Assembly (NCBI RefSeq): GCF_009763255.1
Contig: NZ_WSJB01000019.1
Span: 124,001 to 188,000, forward strand
Direction of reading: 5' to 3'
From: Bordetella sp. 02P26C-1
GTDB taxonomy: Bacteria; Pseudomonadota; Gammaproteobacteria; Burkholderiales; Burkholderiaceae_B
DNA length: 64,000 nucleotides
A model generated the notes under the pieces. That model did not search any database. It worked only from the letters and a program-made list of their open reading frames with translations, and was not told where the DNA came from. Shown piece by piece: positions 26,184-36,142 of the stretch. Every line of letters begins with the position of its first letter. The first letter of the stretch is position 1. The position numbers and the translations under genes were made by a program.

Positions 26184-27092
26184 ATGAAGCTTGACCCAAC
26201 GTCATTGAGACTGTTCATCGCAGTGGTCGAGGAGGGCAGCATTGCCCAGGCCGCGCGCAGAGAGCATCTGGTCGCCGCCGCCGTCAGTAAACGGGTGGCC
26301 GAGTTGGAAGCGATCTTGCGGGCGCCTTTGTTAAAGCGCAGCCATCGCGGCGTGGTTCCCACCGAGGCGGGCCTGACCTTGCTAAGACTCGCGCGGCACG
26401 TGGTGCATACCCTGGAAGACACCTACGCGCAAATGGTCGATTTTGCGGTCGGGGTGCGCGGTCAGGTTCGGGTATTTGCGAACATCTCCGCGATCACGCA
26501 GTTTTTGCCCGAAGATCTGGCCACGTTCAGCCGCTTGCACCCTCAGGTCCAGATCGCGCTCGAGGAGCGTAACAGCGCGGATATTCTCAAGGCCGTGGCG
26601 CAAAACGAGGCCGATGTGGGCATCTACACTGCCTTGGCGCATAACGAAGACGTTGAAACGCTGGACTATGAGCATGACGACCTTGTGCTCGTCGTCCGCA
26701 AAGACCATCCGCTGGCCCGGCGTAGCAACGTCAAATTCGATGATCTGCTGGATTGGGATTTGGTCGGATTGAGAGAAGGCAGCGCCATAAACAAGGCGCT
26801 GGAAGAAGGTGCCGCACGATTGGGCAAATCGTTGCGAATCAAAGTGCACGTCACCGGCTACGATGCGTTGTGCCTCATGGTCGGAGCAGGAATGGGTATT
26901 GCTGTCGCCCCGCGACACTGCGCGCGGTTCTATGCCGCTGAATTGAATCTGCTCGAAGTTGCGCTTGACGATCCCTGGTCGCGGCGCAAGCTCAGCATAT
27001 GCGTGCGTGCTCTGGCCAGCCTGCCGCCGGTGGCTAGACTGCTGGTGGATCATCTTCAGGATTGCTCCGCAGCCAGGAGAGGTTCGCTCTAG
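26184..27092 (+). CDS. LysR-family transcriptional regulator
   Basis: 302-residue LTTR. The N-terminal winged helix-turn-helix is LRLFIAVVEEGSIAQAARREHLVAAAVSKRVAELEAIL and the remaining part is a periplasmic-binding-like effector domain with the C-terminal GMGIAVAPRHC segment. A GGGGGAG site precedes the ATG. It is co-directional with the dehydrogenase, ketopantoate-reductase-like and Bug genes that follow 130 bases downstream and likely controls them. The effector is unknown. Confidence 0.92.
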   Translation: MKLDPTSLRLFIAVVEEGSIAQAARREHLVAAAVSKRVAELEAILRAPLLKRSHRGVVPTEAGLTLLRLARHVVHTLEDTYAQMVDFAVGVRGQVRVFANISAITQFLPEDLATFSRLHPQVQIALEERNSADILKAVAQNEADVGIYTALAHNEDVETLDYEHDDLVLVVRKDHPLARRSNVKFDDLLDWDLVGLREGSAINKALEEGAARLGKSLRIKVHVTGYDALCLMVGAGMGIAVAPRHCARFYAAELNLLEVALDDPWSRRKLSICVRALASLPPVARLLVDHLQDCSAARRGSL

Positions 27093-27223
27093 GCCGCCTG
27101 GCCGATACGTGGAGGCCATCACGTTTGGTGATGCCCCCTCGAACGAAGTATTGCTTTTCAGATTCCCGTGCGGATCCGATGATTTCGATGGGCCACACAA
27201 GGGGTGTGGCATCGGAGAATCGG

Positions 27224-28330
27224 ATGAGCAAGACAAACTACAAGATCGTGCTGTTGCCGGGAGACGGTATTGGCCCCGAGGTGACCCACGCGGCCGTCAA
27301 GGTCCTCGATCGCGCATCGGCGCTGCATGGCATTAAGCTGGACTACACGACCTATCGCGCCGGCGCGGATTACTATCGCGAGACCGGCAAATCGATGGAT
27401 GAAACCGACATGGCGGCCCTGGCCGATGCGCACGCCATTCTGCTCGGTGCCATGGGGCTGCCGAGCATTCGCAAACCCGACGGTACCGAGATCGCCCCGC
27501 AGATCGATATCCGTGAAAAATATGGCTTGGTGGCGAGCCTGCGCCCCTGCAAGTATTTCCCCGGGGTGCCGTCACGCATACAAGCCGACAAGGTCGACAT
27601 GCTGGTCATCCGCGAGCTGACCGAAGGCTTGTTCGCCGGTCGGCATGATCCGATACCCGAGAGTAACGAGTCGATGAGCGACCGGCTCGTGATCACGCGA
27701 CAAGGGTGCGAGAAATTATTCAAAGTCGCCTTTGAACAGGCTCGATTCCGTCGCAAAACCCACGGCACGCCAGGACATGTGACCCTATTGGATAAGGCCA
27801 ATGTGCTGCGTAGCAATGCCTTCATGCGCAAGGTATTCGATGAGGTGGCGCAGCGTTATCCGGATGTGCAGACGGATCGCATTTACATCGATGCGGGCTC
27901 CATGATGTTTGTCACGCAACCCGAGCGGTTCGATGTGGTCGTGACCGAAAACGTGTTCGGCGATATCACCTCCGAGATAGGCGCGGGCGTGGTCGGTGGA
28001 CTCGGCGTGGCGCCCTCGGCCGATGTGAATGACGAGATGGCGGTGTTCCAGCCTAGCCATGGCACGGCTCCCGACATTGCGGGTAAAGGCCTAGCAAATC
28101 CGGTCGCGATGATTCTGTCAGCGGTGATGATGTTGGACTGGCTTTCCGACAAACATGATGACGTGCGCTGCGCGCAGGCGGCTGCTTCATTGCGCGAGGC
28201 GGTGGCACAGGTGCTGAAATCGGGTCCTAAAACGCGCGACATCGGCGGGCAGGCCTCGACGGAGGAGGTCACGGCCGCCATCGTCGAACAACTCGGCGCT
28301 GCCTCGAATCAAGGAGCTCAACATGGCTAA
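27224..28330 (+). CDS. isocitrate/isopropylmalate dehydrogenase-family enzyme
   Basis: 368-residue NAD(P)-dependent beta-decarboxylating dehydrogenase. LLPGDGIGPEV is the N-terminal motif, VIRELTEGLFAGRHD carries the substrate Arg and catalytic Tyr-region, TLLDKANVL has the catalytic Lys, and FGDITSEIGAGVVGGLGVAPSADVN plus PSHGTAPDIAGKGLANPVAMILSAVMML are the metal and cofactor segments. It is not in a leu operon, and its neighbours (LysR, KPR-like, Bug) suggest a catabolic role on a 2-hydroxy acid such as a malate or tartrate derivative; the substrate is not known. It overlaps the next gene by eight bases. Confidence 0.9.
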   Translation: MSKTNYKIVLLPGDGIGPEVTHAAVKVLDRASALHGIKLDYTTYRAGADYYRETGKSMDETDMAALADAHAILLGAMGLPSIRKPDGTEIAPQIDIREKYGLVASLRPCKYFPGVPSRIQADKVDMLVIRELTEGLFAGRHDPIPESNESMSDRLVITRQGCEKLFKVAFEQARFRRKTHGTPGHVTLLDKANVLRSNAFMRKVFDEVAQRYPDVQTDRIYIDAGSMMFVTQPERFDVVVTENVFGDITSEIGAGVVGGLGVAPSADVNDEMAVFQPSHGTAPDIAGKGLANPVAMILSAVMMLDWLSDKHDDVRCAQAAASLREAVAQVLKSGPKTRDIGGQASTEEVTAAIVEQLGAASNQGAQHG

Positions 28331-29252
28331 AGTCGCGATCGTAGGGTGTGGCGCAATGGGCTCGGTCTACGCCGGGCTCATGGTAGACGCAGGTCATGAG
28401 GTCTACGCGGTGACCTTGTGGGAAGACCATGTCAAAGCGATGAATGAAAATGGCTTGCGTGTGGAGGGCGCGAGCGGCGACCGCACGGTAAAGATCAAGG
28501 CCAGCACGACCACGGAGGGCATAGGGGTCTGCGACCTGGTCATCATCGCCGCGAAGTCCTTCGACGTGGAGTCGGCGGCTATGGCGAGCCGGTCTTTGGT
28601 GGGGCCCGAGACCGTCATCCAGACGATACAAAACGGGCTAGGATCGCCAGAAATCGCGGCATCGATTTTGCCCGAGGACCGTATCGCCGTGGGTGTCGTG
28701 GGAGGCTTTGGCGCCTCGATCAAGGCCTCGGGTCACGCCCATCATAACGGCATGGAGATGATTCGCTTTGGCGCTTACGCGGGCCTGCCACGTCAAGACC
28801 TTGAGCGTTCAGCCGATGTCTGGCGCACCTCTGGCTTTGAAGTGAAACTGTTTGACGACGTCAATCAGATGGTCTGGGAAAAGCTCATCATGAATGTCGC
28901 GTTTTCCGGCACCACCTGCGCGACGGGATTGACGATCGGACAGGTCATGGCCAATGCGGATGCATGGCGCATCGCCGAAGCGTGCTCTCGCGAGGCCATC
29001 GCCGTGGCGCGCGCCATGAATATTCGCCTGGACGTCGGGCATGATCCGATCGAGCATGTGAAGGCGCTGGGAAGCAAAATCCCCAACGCGCGTCCGTCCA
29101 TGCTGCTCGATCACCTCGCGCATCGCAAATCCGAGATCGACGCGATTAACGGCTATATCCCCGTGCTGGGAGCCAGGGTCGGTGTCCCCACGCCTACCAA
29201 CGAAACGCTGGTCGCCATTATCCGGGCGCGAGAAAGCGGTTTTGCTGCTTAA
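28323..29252 (+). CDS. ketopantoate reductase-family (ApbA/PanE) oxidoreductase
   Basis: 309-residue NAD(P)H-dependent reductase. The Rossmann motif is GCGAMGS at residues 8-14; the catalytic Lys lies in MVWEKLIMNVAFS and the substrate segment in RPSMLLDHLAHRKSEIDAINGYI. It belongs to the ApbA/PanE family, but the context (downstream of a decarboxylating dehydrogenase, upstream of a Bug receptor) argues for a 2-oxo-acid or related substrate in a catabolic set rather than pantothenate synthesis. A second member of the family lies at 43395. Eight-base overlap with the preceding gene. Confidence 0.9.
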   Translation: MAKVAIVGCGAMGSVYAGLMVDAGHEVYAVTLWEDHVKAMNENGLRVEGASGDRTVKIKASTTTEGIGVCDLVIIAAKSFDVESAAMASRSLVGPETVIQTIQNGLGSPEIAASILPEDRIAVGVVGGFGASIKASGHAHHNGMEMIRFGAYAGLPRQDLERSADVWRTSGFEVKLFDDVNQMVWEKLIMNVAFSGTTCATGLTIGQVMANADAWRIAEACSREAIAVARAMNIRLDVGHDPIEHVKALGSKIPNARPSMLLDHLAHRKSEIDAINGYIPVLGARVGVPTPTNETLVAIIRARESGFAA

Positions 29253-29270
29253 ACATACGTAGTGAATAAG

Positions 29271-29295
29271 AAAGGCCAAATTTATTTGGCCTTTT
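29271..29295 (+). terminator. hairpin between KPR-like gene and Bug gene
   Basis: AAAGGCCAAA/TTTGGCCTTT perfect 10-bp stem with a TTTA loop, 20 bases before the Bug gene. It could end the upstream transcript or limit readthrough into the Bug gene. Confidence 0.65.
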
Positions 29296-29315
29296 GCTAT
29301 TAACAAGGAGACAGT

Positions 29316-30293
29316 ATGTTCAGATTTAAAAAGACCCTCACGGCGGCATTCGCCGTTCTCGCTATCAGCGTCGTCGGCTCATCCGCTGCCGCCACTTATC
29401 CCGATAAGCCGATACGTATCGTCGTGGGCTTCGCGCCGGGCGGCTTTACCGATGTTGCGGCGCGTCTCGTGGCAGAGGGTTTGCAAAAGGAGCTGGGGCA
29501 GCCCGTCATTGTCGAAAACCGGCCTGGCGCCACGGGCACGATAGGCGCCGACGCCGTGGCCAGAGCCGCCCCGGATGGATATACCTTGCTCCTCGCCCAC
29601 CAAAACTCCAACGCCGTGGCGCCGGCGATGTACCCGAAGCTGTCCTATGACGTGGTCAAGGACTTCACGCCCATCGCGCGCGTGGCGAGTACTGCCTTGT
29701 TATTGGTCGTGGGTCCCGCGATCAAGGCGAAAACGGTGGAAGAGCTCGTGCAAGTCGCCAAGCAACAACCCGGCGGCTTACGGCATGGCTCTTCCGGTGT
29801 GGGCAGCTCCCAGCATTTTGGCGCCGCGATGTTCTCGCAAGCCGTGGGCGTGCCGATGCTACATGTTCCCTATAAGGGCAGCGCGCAGGCAGTCACCGAT
29901 CTCTTGTCTGGTCAGATCGACATCAATTTCGATTCACCGCCTCCGACGCTCAGCTTTATCCAGGCTGGCAAGCTTCGCGCGCTCGCCATCACGAGCGATG
30001 AGCGTTCGCCCTTGCTGCCTGACGTCCCCACGATGGCGGAAGTCGGCGTGCCCGGCTTCGAATTCACGCAGTGGTTCGGACTGGTGGGACCGGCCGGGCT
30101 GCCCGATAACATCGTCCAGACGCTCAATAAAGCTTTGAATGCGGCCTTGACCACGCCAGAAGTGCGTGAAAAGCTGATTTCGCTGGGCGCGACTCCGCTG
30201 GGAGGGACGTCGGAACAGTTCGCCACGGTGATCAAAAACGACACCAAAAGGTTTGCCGAGCTGGTCAAACAACTGAATATCTCTGTGGAGTAG
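29316..30293 (+). CDS. Bug/TctC-family periplasmic binding protein
   Basis: 325-residue extracytoplasmic receptor of the tripartite tricarboxylate transporter type. The signal peptide runs to about residue 26 (SSAAA), followed by the family start TYPDKPIRIVVGFAPGGFTDVAARLVAEGL, ENRPGATGTIGADAVARAAPDGYTLLL and HGSSGVGSSQHFGAAMF. Bug proteins bind organic acids such as dicarboxylates or amino acids in a closed cavity. No TctA or TctB membrane partners are encoded nearby, so it is an orphan receptor. It is likely the uptake component for the preceding dehydrogenase pair. Confidence 0.93.
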   Translation: MFRFKKTLTAAFAVLAISVVGSSAAATYPDKPIRIVVGFAPGGFTDVAARLVAEGLQKELGQPVIVENRPGATGTIGADAVARAAPDGYTLLLAHQNSNAVAPAMYPKLSYDVVKDFTPIARVASTALLLVVGPAIKAKTVEELVQVAKQQPGGLRHGSSGVGSSQHFGAAMFSQAVGVPMLHVPYKGSAQAVTDLLSGQIDINFDSPPPTLSFIQAGKLRALAITSDERSPLLPDVPTMAEVGVPGFEFTQWFGLVGPAGLPDNIVQTLNKALNAALTTPEVREKLISLGATPLGGTSEQFATVIKNDTKRFAELVKQLNISVE

Positions 30294-30438
30294 CTGCTAC
30301 GGTTTGTCCCGAGTGGGCTGTGCGCGGCGCTGGCGCGGTTGCCGGCGCCGAGGCGGGTGGCATTGCGAGCAGCCCATACTGGTCGCACCCATAAAGGGAG
30401 CTAGAGGCGACGGGCATGGCTAGATCGATATCGACTAG

Positions 30439-30484
30439 GCTCGGACATTGGCGTCTGGCTTGTTGCAGACGCCAATGTCCGAGC
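30439..30484. terminator. 19-bp perfect hairpin between convergent genes
   Basis: Arms 30439-30457 and 30466-30484 are perfectly complementary over 19 bp with an 8-base loop. The structure sits 145 bases after the Bug gene and directly beside the stop of the convergent hypothetical gene. There is no T-run. It could end both transcripts or stabilise their 3' ends. Confidence 0.6.
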
Positions 30485-30485
30485 G

Positions 30486-30989
30486 TCAGCGCGGTTTGCA
30501 AAAGCCGCCGGCCGCCCATTCCGAAGCGCTCTGGACATTGAGTTTGTACGTCGGGGGGACCTGGACCTGCGCCAGTTGCTCTCCCAATTCGTCGTAAGCG
30601 CTGAGCACCGCATAGGGCTCGTATTCGTCCGGCACGATATCCAGCTTGACGGTGAGCCGGCCGCCCGCCGCGTCGATTTTCACACTCTTGTGCAGCGAGG
30701 CGTGTAGCTGTTGCTCGTGACGGCGCAGCACTTCGTTGGCGGTCTTCACCAGTGTGAAAAAAGCGGGCGGGTCCAGCGGCTTCGGATTTTTCTTGTCACG
30801 TCCCATCGTCCAGGGGCCCACCAGTGCGGGCTCGCTTTGCCCGTCTTGGATCATTTCGACCGCCCAGCCATCGTCGTCCTCGTTTTTGATCACGCGGGCG
30901 GTCCAGCCGTCATCGCACCAGAGCCGTGGCTCGTGGATCTTGCGGTCTTCCTCGACGTCATGTTGCGTTGTCGCTTTCAATTCTTTCAC
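30486..30989 (-). CDS. conserved hypothetical protein
   Basis: 167-residue acidic cytoplasmic protein with no signal peptide or membrane segment. It is rich in charged residues and contains RLWCDDGWTARVIKNEDDDGWAVEMI and GPWTMGRDKKNPKPLDPPAF. I recognise no domain. The GTG start at 30989 has a GGAGA site about ten bases upstream, and the gene ends at a strong hairpin, so I think it is genuinely expressed. Its frame is intact and base composition matches its neighbours. Confidence 0.7.
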   Translation of the reverse strand: MKELKATTQHDVEEDRKIHEPRLWCDDGWTARVIKNEDDDGWAVEMIQDGQSEPALVGPWTMGRDKKNPKPLDPPAFFTLVKTANEVLRRHEQQLHASLHKSVKIDAAGGRLTVKLDIVPDEYEPYAVLSAYDELGEQLAQVQVPPTYKLNVQSASEWAAGGFCKPR

Positions 30990-31229
30990 TGCTGGTTTCT
31001 CCAGGCGCCACTAGGTTTAGGCACCGTCCCCCATCATACCTACAGTGCAATTGAGGATAGAGTCGTCTATCCTAGCTGCATAGATTGAGTCGGGGGACAG
31101 TTTGGGGCAAGCGGCTGCGGTCTAGCACTCTATGCCGGTTTTGCCGAGTCGTCGTAGCTCAGTGCGGGCGCGCCATTTGCCGTACTTTACCGTCCAGCGC
31201 GCATTGGCTGGTTTTATGAAGGACCGATC

Positions 31230-31676
31230 ATGAAGTTCGCAGAATTCAAGGAAGGCATGGTGATCAAAGGCGGACCGGTCACCGTTACCGAAGAGGAAAT
31301 TCTCACGTTTGCCCGCCAATACGATCCTCAGTGGTTCCATACCGATCCCGAAAGGGCAACGCAGGGCCGGTGGGGCGGGCTGATTGCCAGTGGCTGGCAC
31401 ACCTGTGCGCTGGCCATGCGGATGGCGGTCGATTCGATGCTGCATGATTCCGAATCGTTTGGCTCGCCCGGTCTAGGCGCAGTGCGCTGGCGGGTGCCCG
31501 TACGGCCGGGCGACACTTTGCGGCTAGACGCACGTGTCCAGGGCGTGCGGCGGTCCACTTCGCGCCACGATTTAGGCATCATCACCTGGAGCTGGAATGT
31601 CTTGAATCAGCACGACGAAATCGTGCTGGAACTTGATGCAACCAGTTTGTTTGAATTGAATTCGGTGACGGAATAG
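31230..31676 (+). CDS. MaoC-family (R)-hydratase-like protein
   Basis: 148-residue hot-dog-fold protein. The hydratase-2 motif is visible as FARQYDPQWFHTDPERA followed by GLIASGWHT, with Asp and His of the catalytic dyad in YDPQWFH. Family members hydrate trans-2-enoyl-CoA to (R)-3-hydroxyacyl-CoA. An AAGGA site precedes the ATG. It has no obvious operon partner here: the ankyrin gene follows after 130 bases. Confidence 0.88.
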   Translation: MKFAEFKEGMVIKGGPVTVTEEEILTFARQYDPQWFHTDPERATQGRWGGLIASGWHTCALAMRMAVDSMLHDSESFGSPGLGAVRWRVPVRPGDTLRLDARVQGVRRSTSRHDLGIITWSWNVLNQHDEIVLELDATSLFELNSVTE

Positions 31677-31806
31677 GCGGTATCTGCAGCGAAGATTCGA
31701 CTGGGGGGATTAAAGGGGGAACGTAGGACTACCCGGCGTTGCTTCGTGGCTGAGGGCTGAAGGGCCTCGGGTCAATGGAACTCAGAGGAGACGGATTGGT
31801 ACTGGT

Positions 31807-32889
31807 ATGGATCGCCATCCATTTCCCAGAGCTACCATGACCATTATTTCTGCGGGTACGCAACTTCTGTATTACACCTGGAATTACTTATCCGGCAATC
31901 TGGCCGAGTCTCGCAAACAGTTATTTCCAGCACTCAACGACGCCGACGCCATCCGGCGCCTCGCCGCCGAGCGGCCCGGCTTTGATTTCAGCATCTGGGA
32001 CGAGGAAGGACGCTCGGCCTATCATGTGGCGGTATTGAACAATAATGCCGATGTGATCAGGGCTCTCAAAGAGGTCGCCCCGTACCTCGATATCAATAGG
32101 ATTGACGCCGAGGGGATCACTGCATTAATGCGGGCCATACAAAGCGCGGACGTCGAGGTGATCAACGCCTTGATCGATGCCAAGGCCAACGTTGACGCTC
32201 CTGTTTACTCTCAAACCCCCTTGTTTCACGCAATCACCAGGGGCCGTCTTGATGCCGTCACGGCCCTGTTGGGGGCCGGCGCGAAGCCGGATACTAAATG
32301 CGCCTACGGCAGGACTGCGCTTATGGAAGCCGGCTGGAACGGCTATACCCATATCGCGCGAGCGCTGCTCGACCACGGGGCTGATGTCAATGCGCGCGAT
32401 GACATGGGGATGACCGCATTGGCCTACGCATGCAGTCCCAGACATACTGAGACATTTATCCTGCTGTTAGACCGAGGGGCAGATATCGAAATCGCGGACA
32501 ACGCTGGCCATACGGTCCTGATGGAGGCGGCGTCGGAAAATGCACTGGAAATCGTGATGCAACTGATCGCACGCGGCGTCGATGTGAATCGCGAGAGCGA
32601 TGGGCGGCGTGCCCTCATGGCGGCAGTCGAGGAGCAGCATGTCGAGATTGCCGCCGCGCTTTGTGAGAATGGCGCGGAAGTGAACTTCGCGCGAGGAGAT
32701 GGCATGACCCCCTTAATGGTGGCCGGCCGTCGCGGAAATATCGGGTTGTTGGCATTGCTCATGACGCGGCCCGTGGACGTATATGCCACGGACAACGACG
32801 GGCGCGACTTTTGGGCTCACGTGGCGGAATCGGAGCGAGCCGAGGAGGTCATCGCCTGGTTGCGCACGCAAAAGAGTAACGCGGGGTAA
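31807..32889 (+). CDS. ankyrin-repeat protein
   Basis: 360-residue protein made of about seven to eight ankyrin repeats; recognisable units include GRTALMEAGWNGYTHIARALLDHGADVNARDD, GMTALAYACSPRHTETFILLLDRGADIEIAD and GMTPLMVAGRRGNIGLLALLM. No signal peptide or transmembrane helix is obvious, so it is likely cytoplasmic and acts by protein binding. Start is uncertain: GTACTGGTATGG at 31807 or the ATG at 31837 (MTIISAGTQ), which removes ten residues. A strong bidirectional terminator follows. Confidence 0.85.
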   Translation: MDRHPFPRATMTIISAGTQLLYYTWNYLSGNLAESRKQLFPALNDADAIRRLAAERPGFDFSIWDEEGRSAYHVAVLNNNADVIRALKEVAPYLDINRIDAEGITALMRAIQSADVEVINALIDAKANVDAPVYSQTPLFHAITRGRLDAVTALLGAGAKPDTKCAYGRTALMEAGWNGYTHIARALLDHGADVNARDDMGMTALAYACSPRHTETFILLLDRGADIEIADNAGHTVLMEAASENALEIVMQLIARGVDVNRESDGRRALMAAVEEQHVEIAAALCENGAEVNFARGDGMTPLMVAGRRGNIGLLALLMTRPVDVYATDNDGRDFWAHVAESERAEEVIAWLRTQKSNAG

Positions 32890-32919
32890 TGCCACCAACC
32901 ACGCTGGCTGAAATAATTA

Positions 32920-32951
32920 AAAGCCCTCCGCTCAAAAAAGCGGAGGGCTTT
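32920..32951. terminator. bidirectional intrinsic terminator between ankyrin gene and gcdH
   Basis: 13-bp perfect stem (arms 32920-32932 and 32939-32951), A-rich 6-base loop, with T residues at one end and A residues at the other. It separates two convergent genes. Confidence 0.88.
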
Positions 32952-33013
32952 ATGCTGGATGAATCACTGAGCAGGCAGTGAATTCATCCGAATGCCATGA
33001 CAGACGACTACGA

Positions 33014-34207
33014 TTAGCAGAACGCCTGAAGGCCTGTTTGTGCACGACCCAGAATCAGGGCGTGAACATCATGGGTGCCTTCGTAGGTGTTGACGACTTC
33101 GAGGTTGACCAGGTGACGGGCCACGCCGAATTCGTCGGAGATGCCGTTGCCGCCCAGCATGTCACGCGCCAGTCGCGCGATGTCCAGCGCCTTGCCGCAG
33201 GAGTTGCGCTTCATGATGGAGGTGATTTCGACAGCGGCGGTGCCTTCGTCCTTCATGCGGCCCAGACGCAGGCAGCCTTGCAGGCCGAGCGTGATCTCGG
33301 TCTGCATGTCGGCCAGCTTCTTCTGGATCAGCTGATTGGCAGCCAGCGGGCGGCCGAACTGCTTGCGATCCAGGGTGTATTGGCGGGCGGTATGCCAGCA
33401 GGCTTCCGCGGCGCCCAGGGCACCCCAGGCGATACCGTAGCGAGCCGAGTTCAGGCAGGTGAAGGGACCGCGCAGGCCGGACACGCCCGGCATCATTTGG
33501 TCGACGGACACTTCGACTTCGTCCATCACGATTTCGCCGGTGATCGAGGCACGCAGACCCACCTTGCCGTGGATCGCGGGGGCGGACAGACCCTTCATGC
33601 CTTTTTCGAGGATGAAGCCGCGGATCTTGCCGTCGAACTCACCGCCCACGGCCTTGGCCCACACCACGAACACGTCAGCGATCGGCGAGTTGGTGATCCA
33701 CATCTTGTTGCCGGTCAGCTTGTAGCTGTCGCCGGTGAACACGGCGCGGGTTTCCATGCCGTTGGGATCGGAACCATGGTTCGGCTCGGTCAAGCCAAAG
33801 CAGCCGATCCATTCGCCAGCGGCCAGCTTGGGCAGGTATTTCTGCTTTTGGGCTTCGCTGCCGAATTCATTGATCGGCACCATCACCAGCGACGATTGCA
33901 CGCTCATCATCGAACGATAGCCCGAGTCCACGCGCTCGACTTCGCGGGCGATCAGACCGTAGCTGACGTAGTTCAGGCCAGCGCCGCCGTATTCGGTCGG
34001 GATGGTCACGCCGAGCAGGCCGAGTTCGCCCATTTCAGCGAAGATCGCCGGGTCGGTCTTTTCGTGACGGAAGGCTTCGAGCACGCGCGGAGCCAGCTTG
34101 TCTTGCGCATAGGCCAGGGCGGCGTCGCGCACCATGCGCTCTTCGTCGGTCAGTTGCTGATCCAGCAACAGAGGGTCTTGCCAGTGAAAAGAAGGATTCG
34201 AGGACAT
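33014..34207 (-). CDS. gcdH: glutaryl-CoA dehydrogenase
   Basis: 397-residue FAD enzyme that oxidises and decarboxylates glutaryl-CoA to crotonyl-CoA in lysine, tryptophan and glutarate breakdown. [62 protein letters not shown] is typical of GcdH rather than of short-chain acyl-CoA dehydrogenases, and the catalytic Glu376 lies in [12 protein letters not shown]. It is 70 bases downstream of the TPP enzyme on the same strand; a LysR regulator is divergent from the pair. Confidence 0.93.
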   Translation of the reverse strand: MSSNPSFHWQDPLLLDQQLTDEERMVRDAALAYAQDKLAPRVLEAFRHEKTDPAIFAEMGELGLLGVTIPTEYGGAGLNYVSYGLIAREVERVDSGYRSMMSVQSSLVMVPINEFGSEAQKQKYLPKLAAGEWIGCFGLTEPNHGSDPNGMETRAVFTGDSYKLTGNKMWITNSPIADVFVVWAKAVGGEFDGKIRGFILEKGMKGLSAPAIHGKVGLRASITGEIVMDEVEVSVDQMMPGVSGLRGPFTCLNSARYGIAWGALGAAEACWHTARQYTLDRKQFGRPLAANQLIQKKLADMQTEITLGLQGCLRLGRMKDEGTAAVEITSIMKRNSCGKALDIARLARDMLGGNGISDEFGVARHLVNLEVVNTYEGTHDVHALILGRAQTGLQAFC

Positions 34208-34277
34208 AAGGGTCTCCGGTATGTAGCGCGATACGGAATTCGTAAGCTGGGTTAATACGTCAATGCGAAGACGACGT

Positions 34278-35972
34278 TCAGGCTTTCGCCTTGAGCGCGG
34301 CGTCGCGAATATTGTCCAAAGTGGTCGAAGGCGTAATCGTTTGCGGATCGATCAGGCAGTGCAGAATCGCCGGCTTGCCGCTGGCGACTGCGCGTTCGAA
34401 CGCTGGCCCGAATTGTTCGGTCGTCTCGACACGCTCGCCATAGCCGCCAAAGGCCTGCGCATAGGCGGCGAAATCGGGGTTCTTCAACTGCGTTGCGGAG
34501 ATGCGGCCTGGATAATGCTTTTCCTGGTGCATGCGGATCGTGCCATACATGCCGTTGTCGATCAGAACGACGATGATGGGCAGGTCGTACTGAACCGCCG
34601 TTGCGAACTCCTGACCGTGCATCATGAAGCAACCATCGCCAGCGAAGCACACCACGGTCTTTTCAGGCTGTACGCGCTTGGCGCCGACTGCCGCCGGCAA
34701 GCCATAGCCCATCGAGCCCGAGGTTGGGGCCAATTGCGTGCCATAGCGGGTAAAGCGGTGGAAGCGATGCAGCCAGGTGGCATAGTTGCCCGCGCCGTTG
34801 GTCATGATCGCGTCGGCCGGCAACGCCTTTTCCAGATACGCCATCACGCCGCCGAGTTGCAGCTGACCCGGGGTTTGAATCGTCGTCGGATCGCTCCAAC
34901 GCAGATACGATTCGCGCGCGGCGGGCGTATCGGCGGCCCAGGCGGGCTGCGACGGGCCTTTCACGTTGGCCAATGCCTCGGCGAACGAGGCCGGCGAGGT
35001 GTTGATCGCCAGCGTGGGGCGATAGACGCGGCCCAGCTCGGCGCTGTCGGGGTGGACGTGCACCAGTTTCTGACGCGGCACGGGAATGTCGAGCAGGGTG
35101 TAGGCTTGGCTCGGGTTCTCCGACATACGGCCGCCGACGAGCAAAACCAGATCCGCATCGGCCACGCGCTTGAGCAGCGCGGGATTGATGCCCAGGCCAA
35201 CGTCACCGATAAAGCAGGGGTGATCGGCCGGGAACAGCATTTGGCGGCGGAACGACACCGCGGTCGGCAGCGACAGGCGTTCGGCAAACGCGGCGAATTG
35301 TTCGACAGCCTCGGCGCTCCAGCGCGTGCCGCCCAGAATGGCGACCGGCGAGCGGGCCTCGGCGAGCAATTGTTCGAGCTGCTTGAGTTGCCCCGCGGTC
35401 GGTGCGCTGTCGATGACTTCATAGCGCGGCGCGTCCGGCACGGTCGCGGTTTCGGTCAGCATGTCTTCGGGCAGCGCGATCACAACCGGACCGGGGCGGC
35501 CCGAGGTGGCGATGTGAAAGGCGCGCGAAATCAGCTCGGGGATACGCTCGATCTGATCGATTTCCGTGACCCACTTGGCCTGCGTGCCGAAGACGGCGCG
35601 ATAATCCATTTCCTGGAACGCTTCGCGCTCGCGCATGCCGCGTTCGATCTGGCCGACGAACAGAATCATCGGCGTGGAGTCTTGCTTGGCGATATGCACG
35701 CCCGCCATCGCGTTGGTCGCACCCGGGCCGCGGGTGACCATGCAGATGCCGGGCTCGCCCGTCAGCTTGCCGTGGGCGTCGGCCATCATGGCGGCGCCGC
35801 CTTCCTGGCGGCAGACGGTCACATCGATCTTGGCGTCGTGCAAGCCGTCCAGCACGGCCAGATAGCTTTCTCCCGGCACGCAGAACACGTGTTTGACGCC
35901 GTGAGCGGCCAGCTGATCGACCAGAATATGTCCGCCCAGCCGGGCTTGTGCAGTAGAAGTCGAAGTAGTCAT
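34278..35972 (-). CDS. thiamine-pyrophosphate-dependent enzyme, acetolactate-synthase-like
   Basis: 564-residue TPP enzyme with three domains. The catalytic Glu57 is in [19 protein letters not shown]; the central domain follows; the C-terminal TPP-binding motif is [34 protein letters not shown] (GDG-x25-N). It is like catalytic subunits of the acetolactate synthase/benzoylformate decarboxylase/glyoxylate carboligase superfamily, but without an adjacent regulatory subunit, and its exact reaction cannot be assigned. Together with gcdH it may act in a 2-oxoacid or glutarate-type pathway controlled by the divergent LysR gene. Confidence 0.9.
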   Translation of the reverse strand: MTTSTSTAQARLGGHILVDQLAAHGVKHVFCVPGESYLAVLDGLHDAKIDVTVCRQEGGAAMMADAHGKLTGEPGICMVTRGPGATNAMAGVHIAKQDSTPMILFVGQIERGMREREAFQEMDYRAVFGTQAKWVTEIDQIERIPELISRAFHIATSGRPGPVVIALPEDMLTETATVPDAPRYEVIDSAPTAGQLKQLEQLLAEARSPVAILGGTRWSAEAVEQFAAFAERLSLPTAVSFRRQMLFPADHPCFIGDVGLGINPALLKRVADADLVLLVGGRMSENPSQAYTLLDIPVPRQKLVHVHPDSAELGRVYRPTLAINTSPASFAEALANVKGPSQPAWAADTPAARESYLRWSDPTTIQTPGQLQLGGVMAYLEKALPADAIMTNGAGNYATWLHRFHRFTRYGTQLAPTSGSMGYGLPAAVGAKRVQPEKTVVCFAGDGCFMMHGQEFATAVQYDLPIIVVLIDNGMYGTIRMHQEKHYPGRISATQLKNPDFAAYAQAFGGYGERVETTEQFGPAFERAVASGKPAILHCLIDPQTITPSTTLDNIRDAALKAKA

Positions 35973-36142
35973 AGCAAGCTGAAAAAAGGTAACGGGCTAA
36001 TAAAACAGCCCGATTGTAGGCTGTTGAGCATAATGTTCCTCGCTTGCACATGGCAATTGATAAAATTGCACAACAAATTGATTTGGCGGCACGTTCTATT
36101 GCCCGACTGGCAGTCGCGCCACCGCTGCTTTTTACTCTACTC

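Noticed and set aside
29271-29295. Riboswitch in front of the Bug gene
   Set aside because: Only a simple 10-bp stem is present; no conserved aptamer features, so a terminator or attenuator is the simpler reading.
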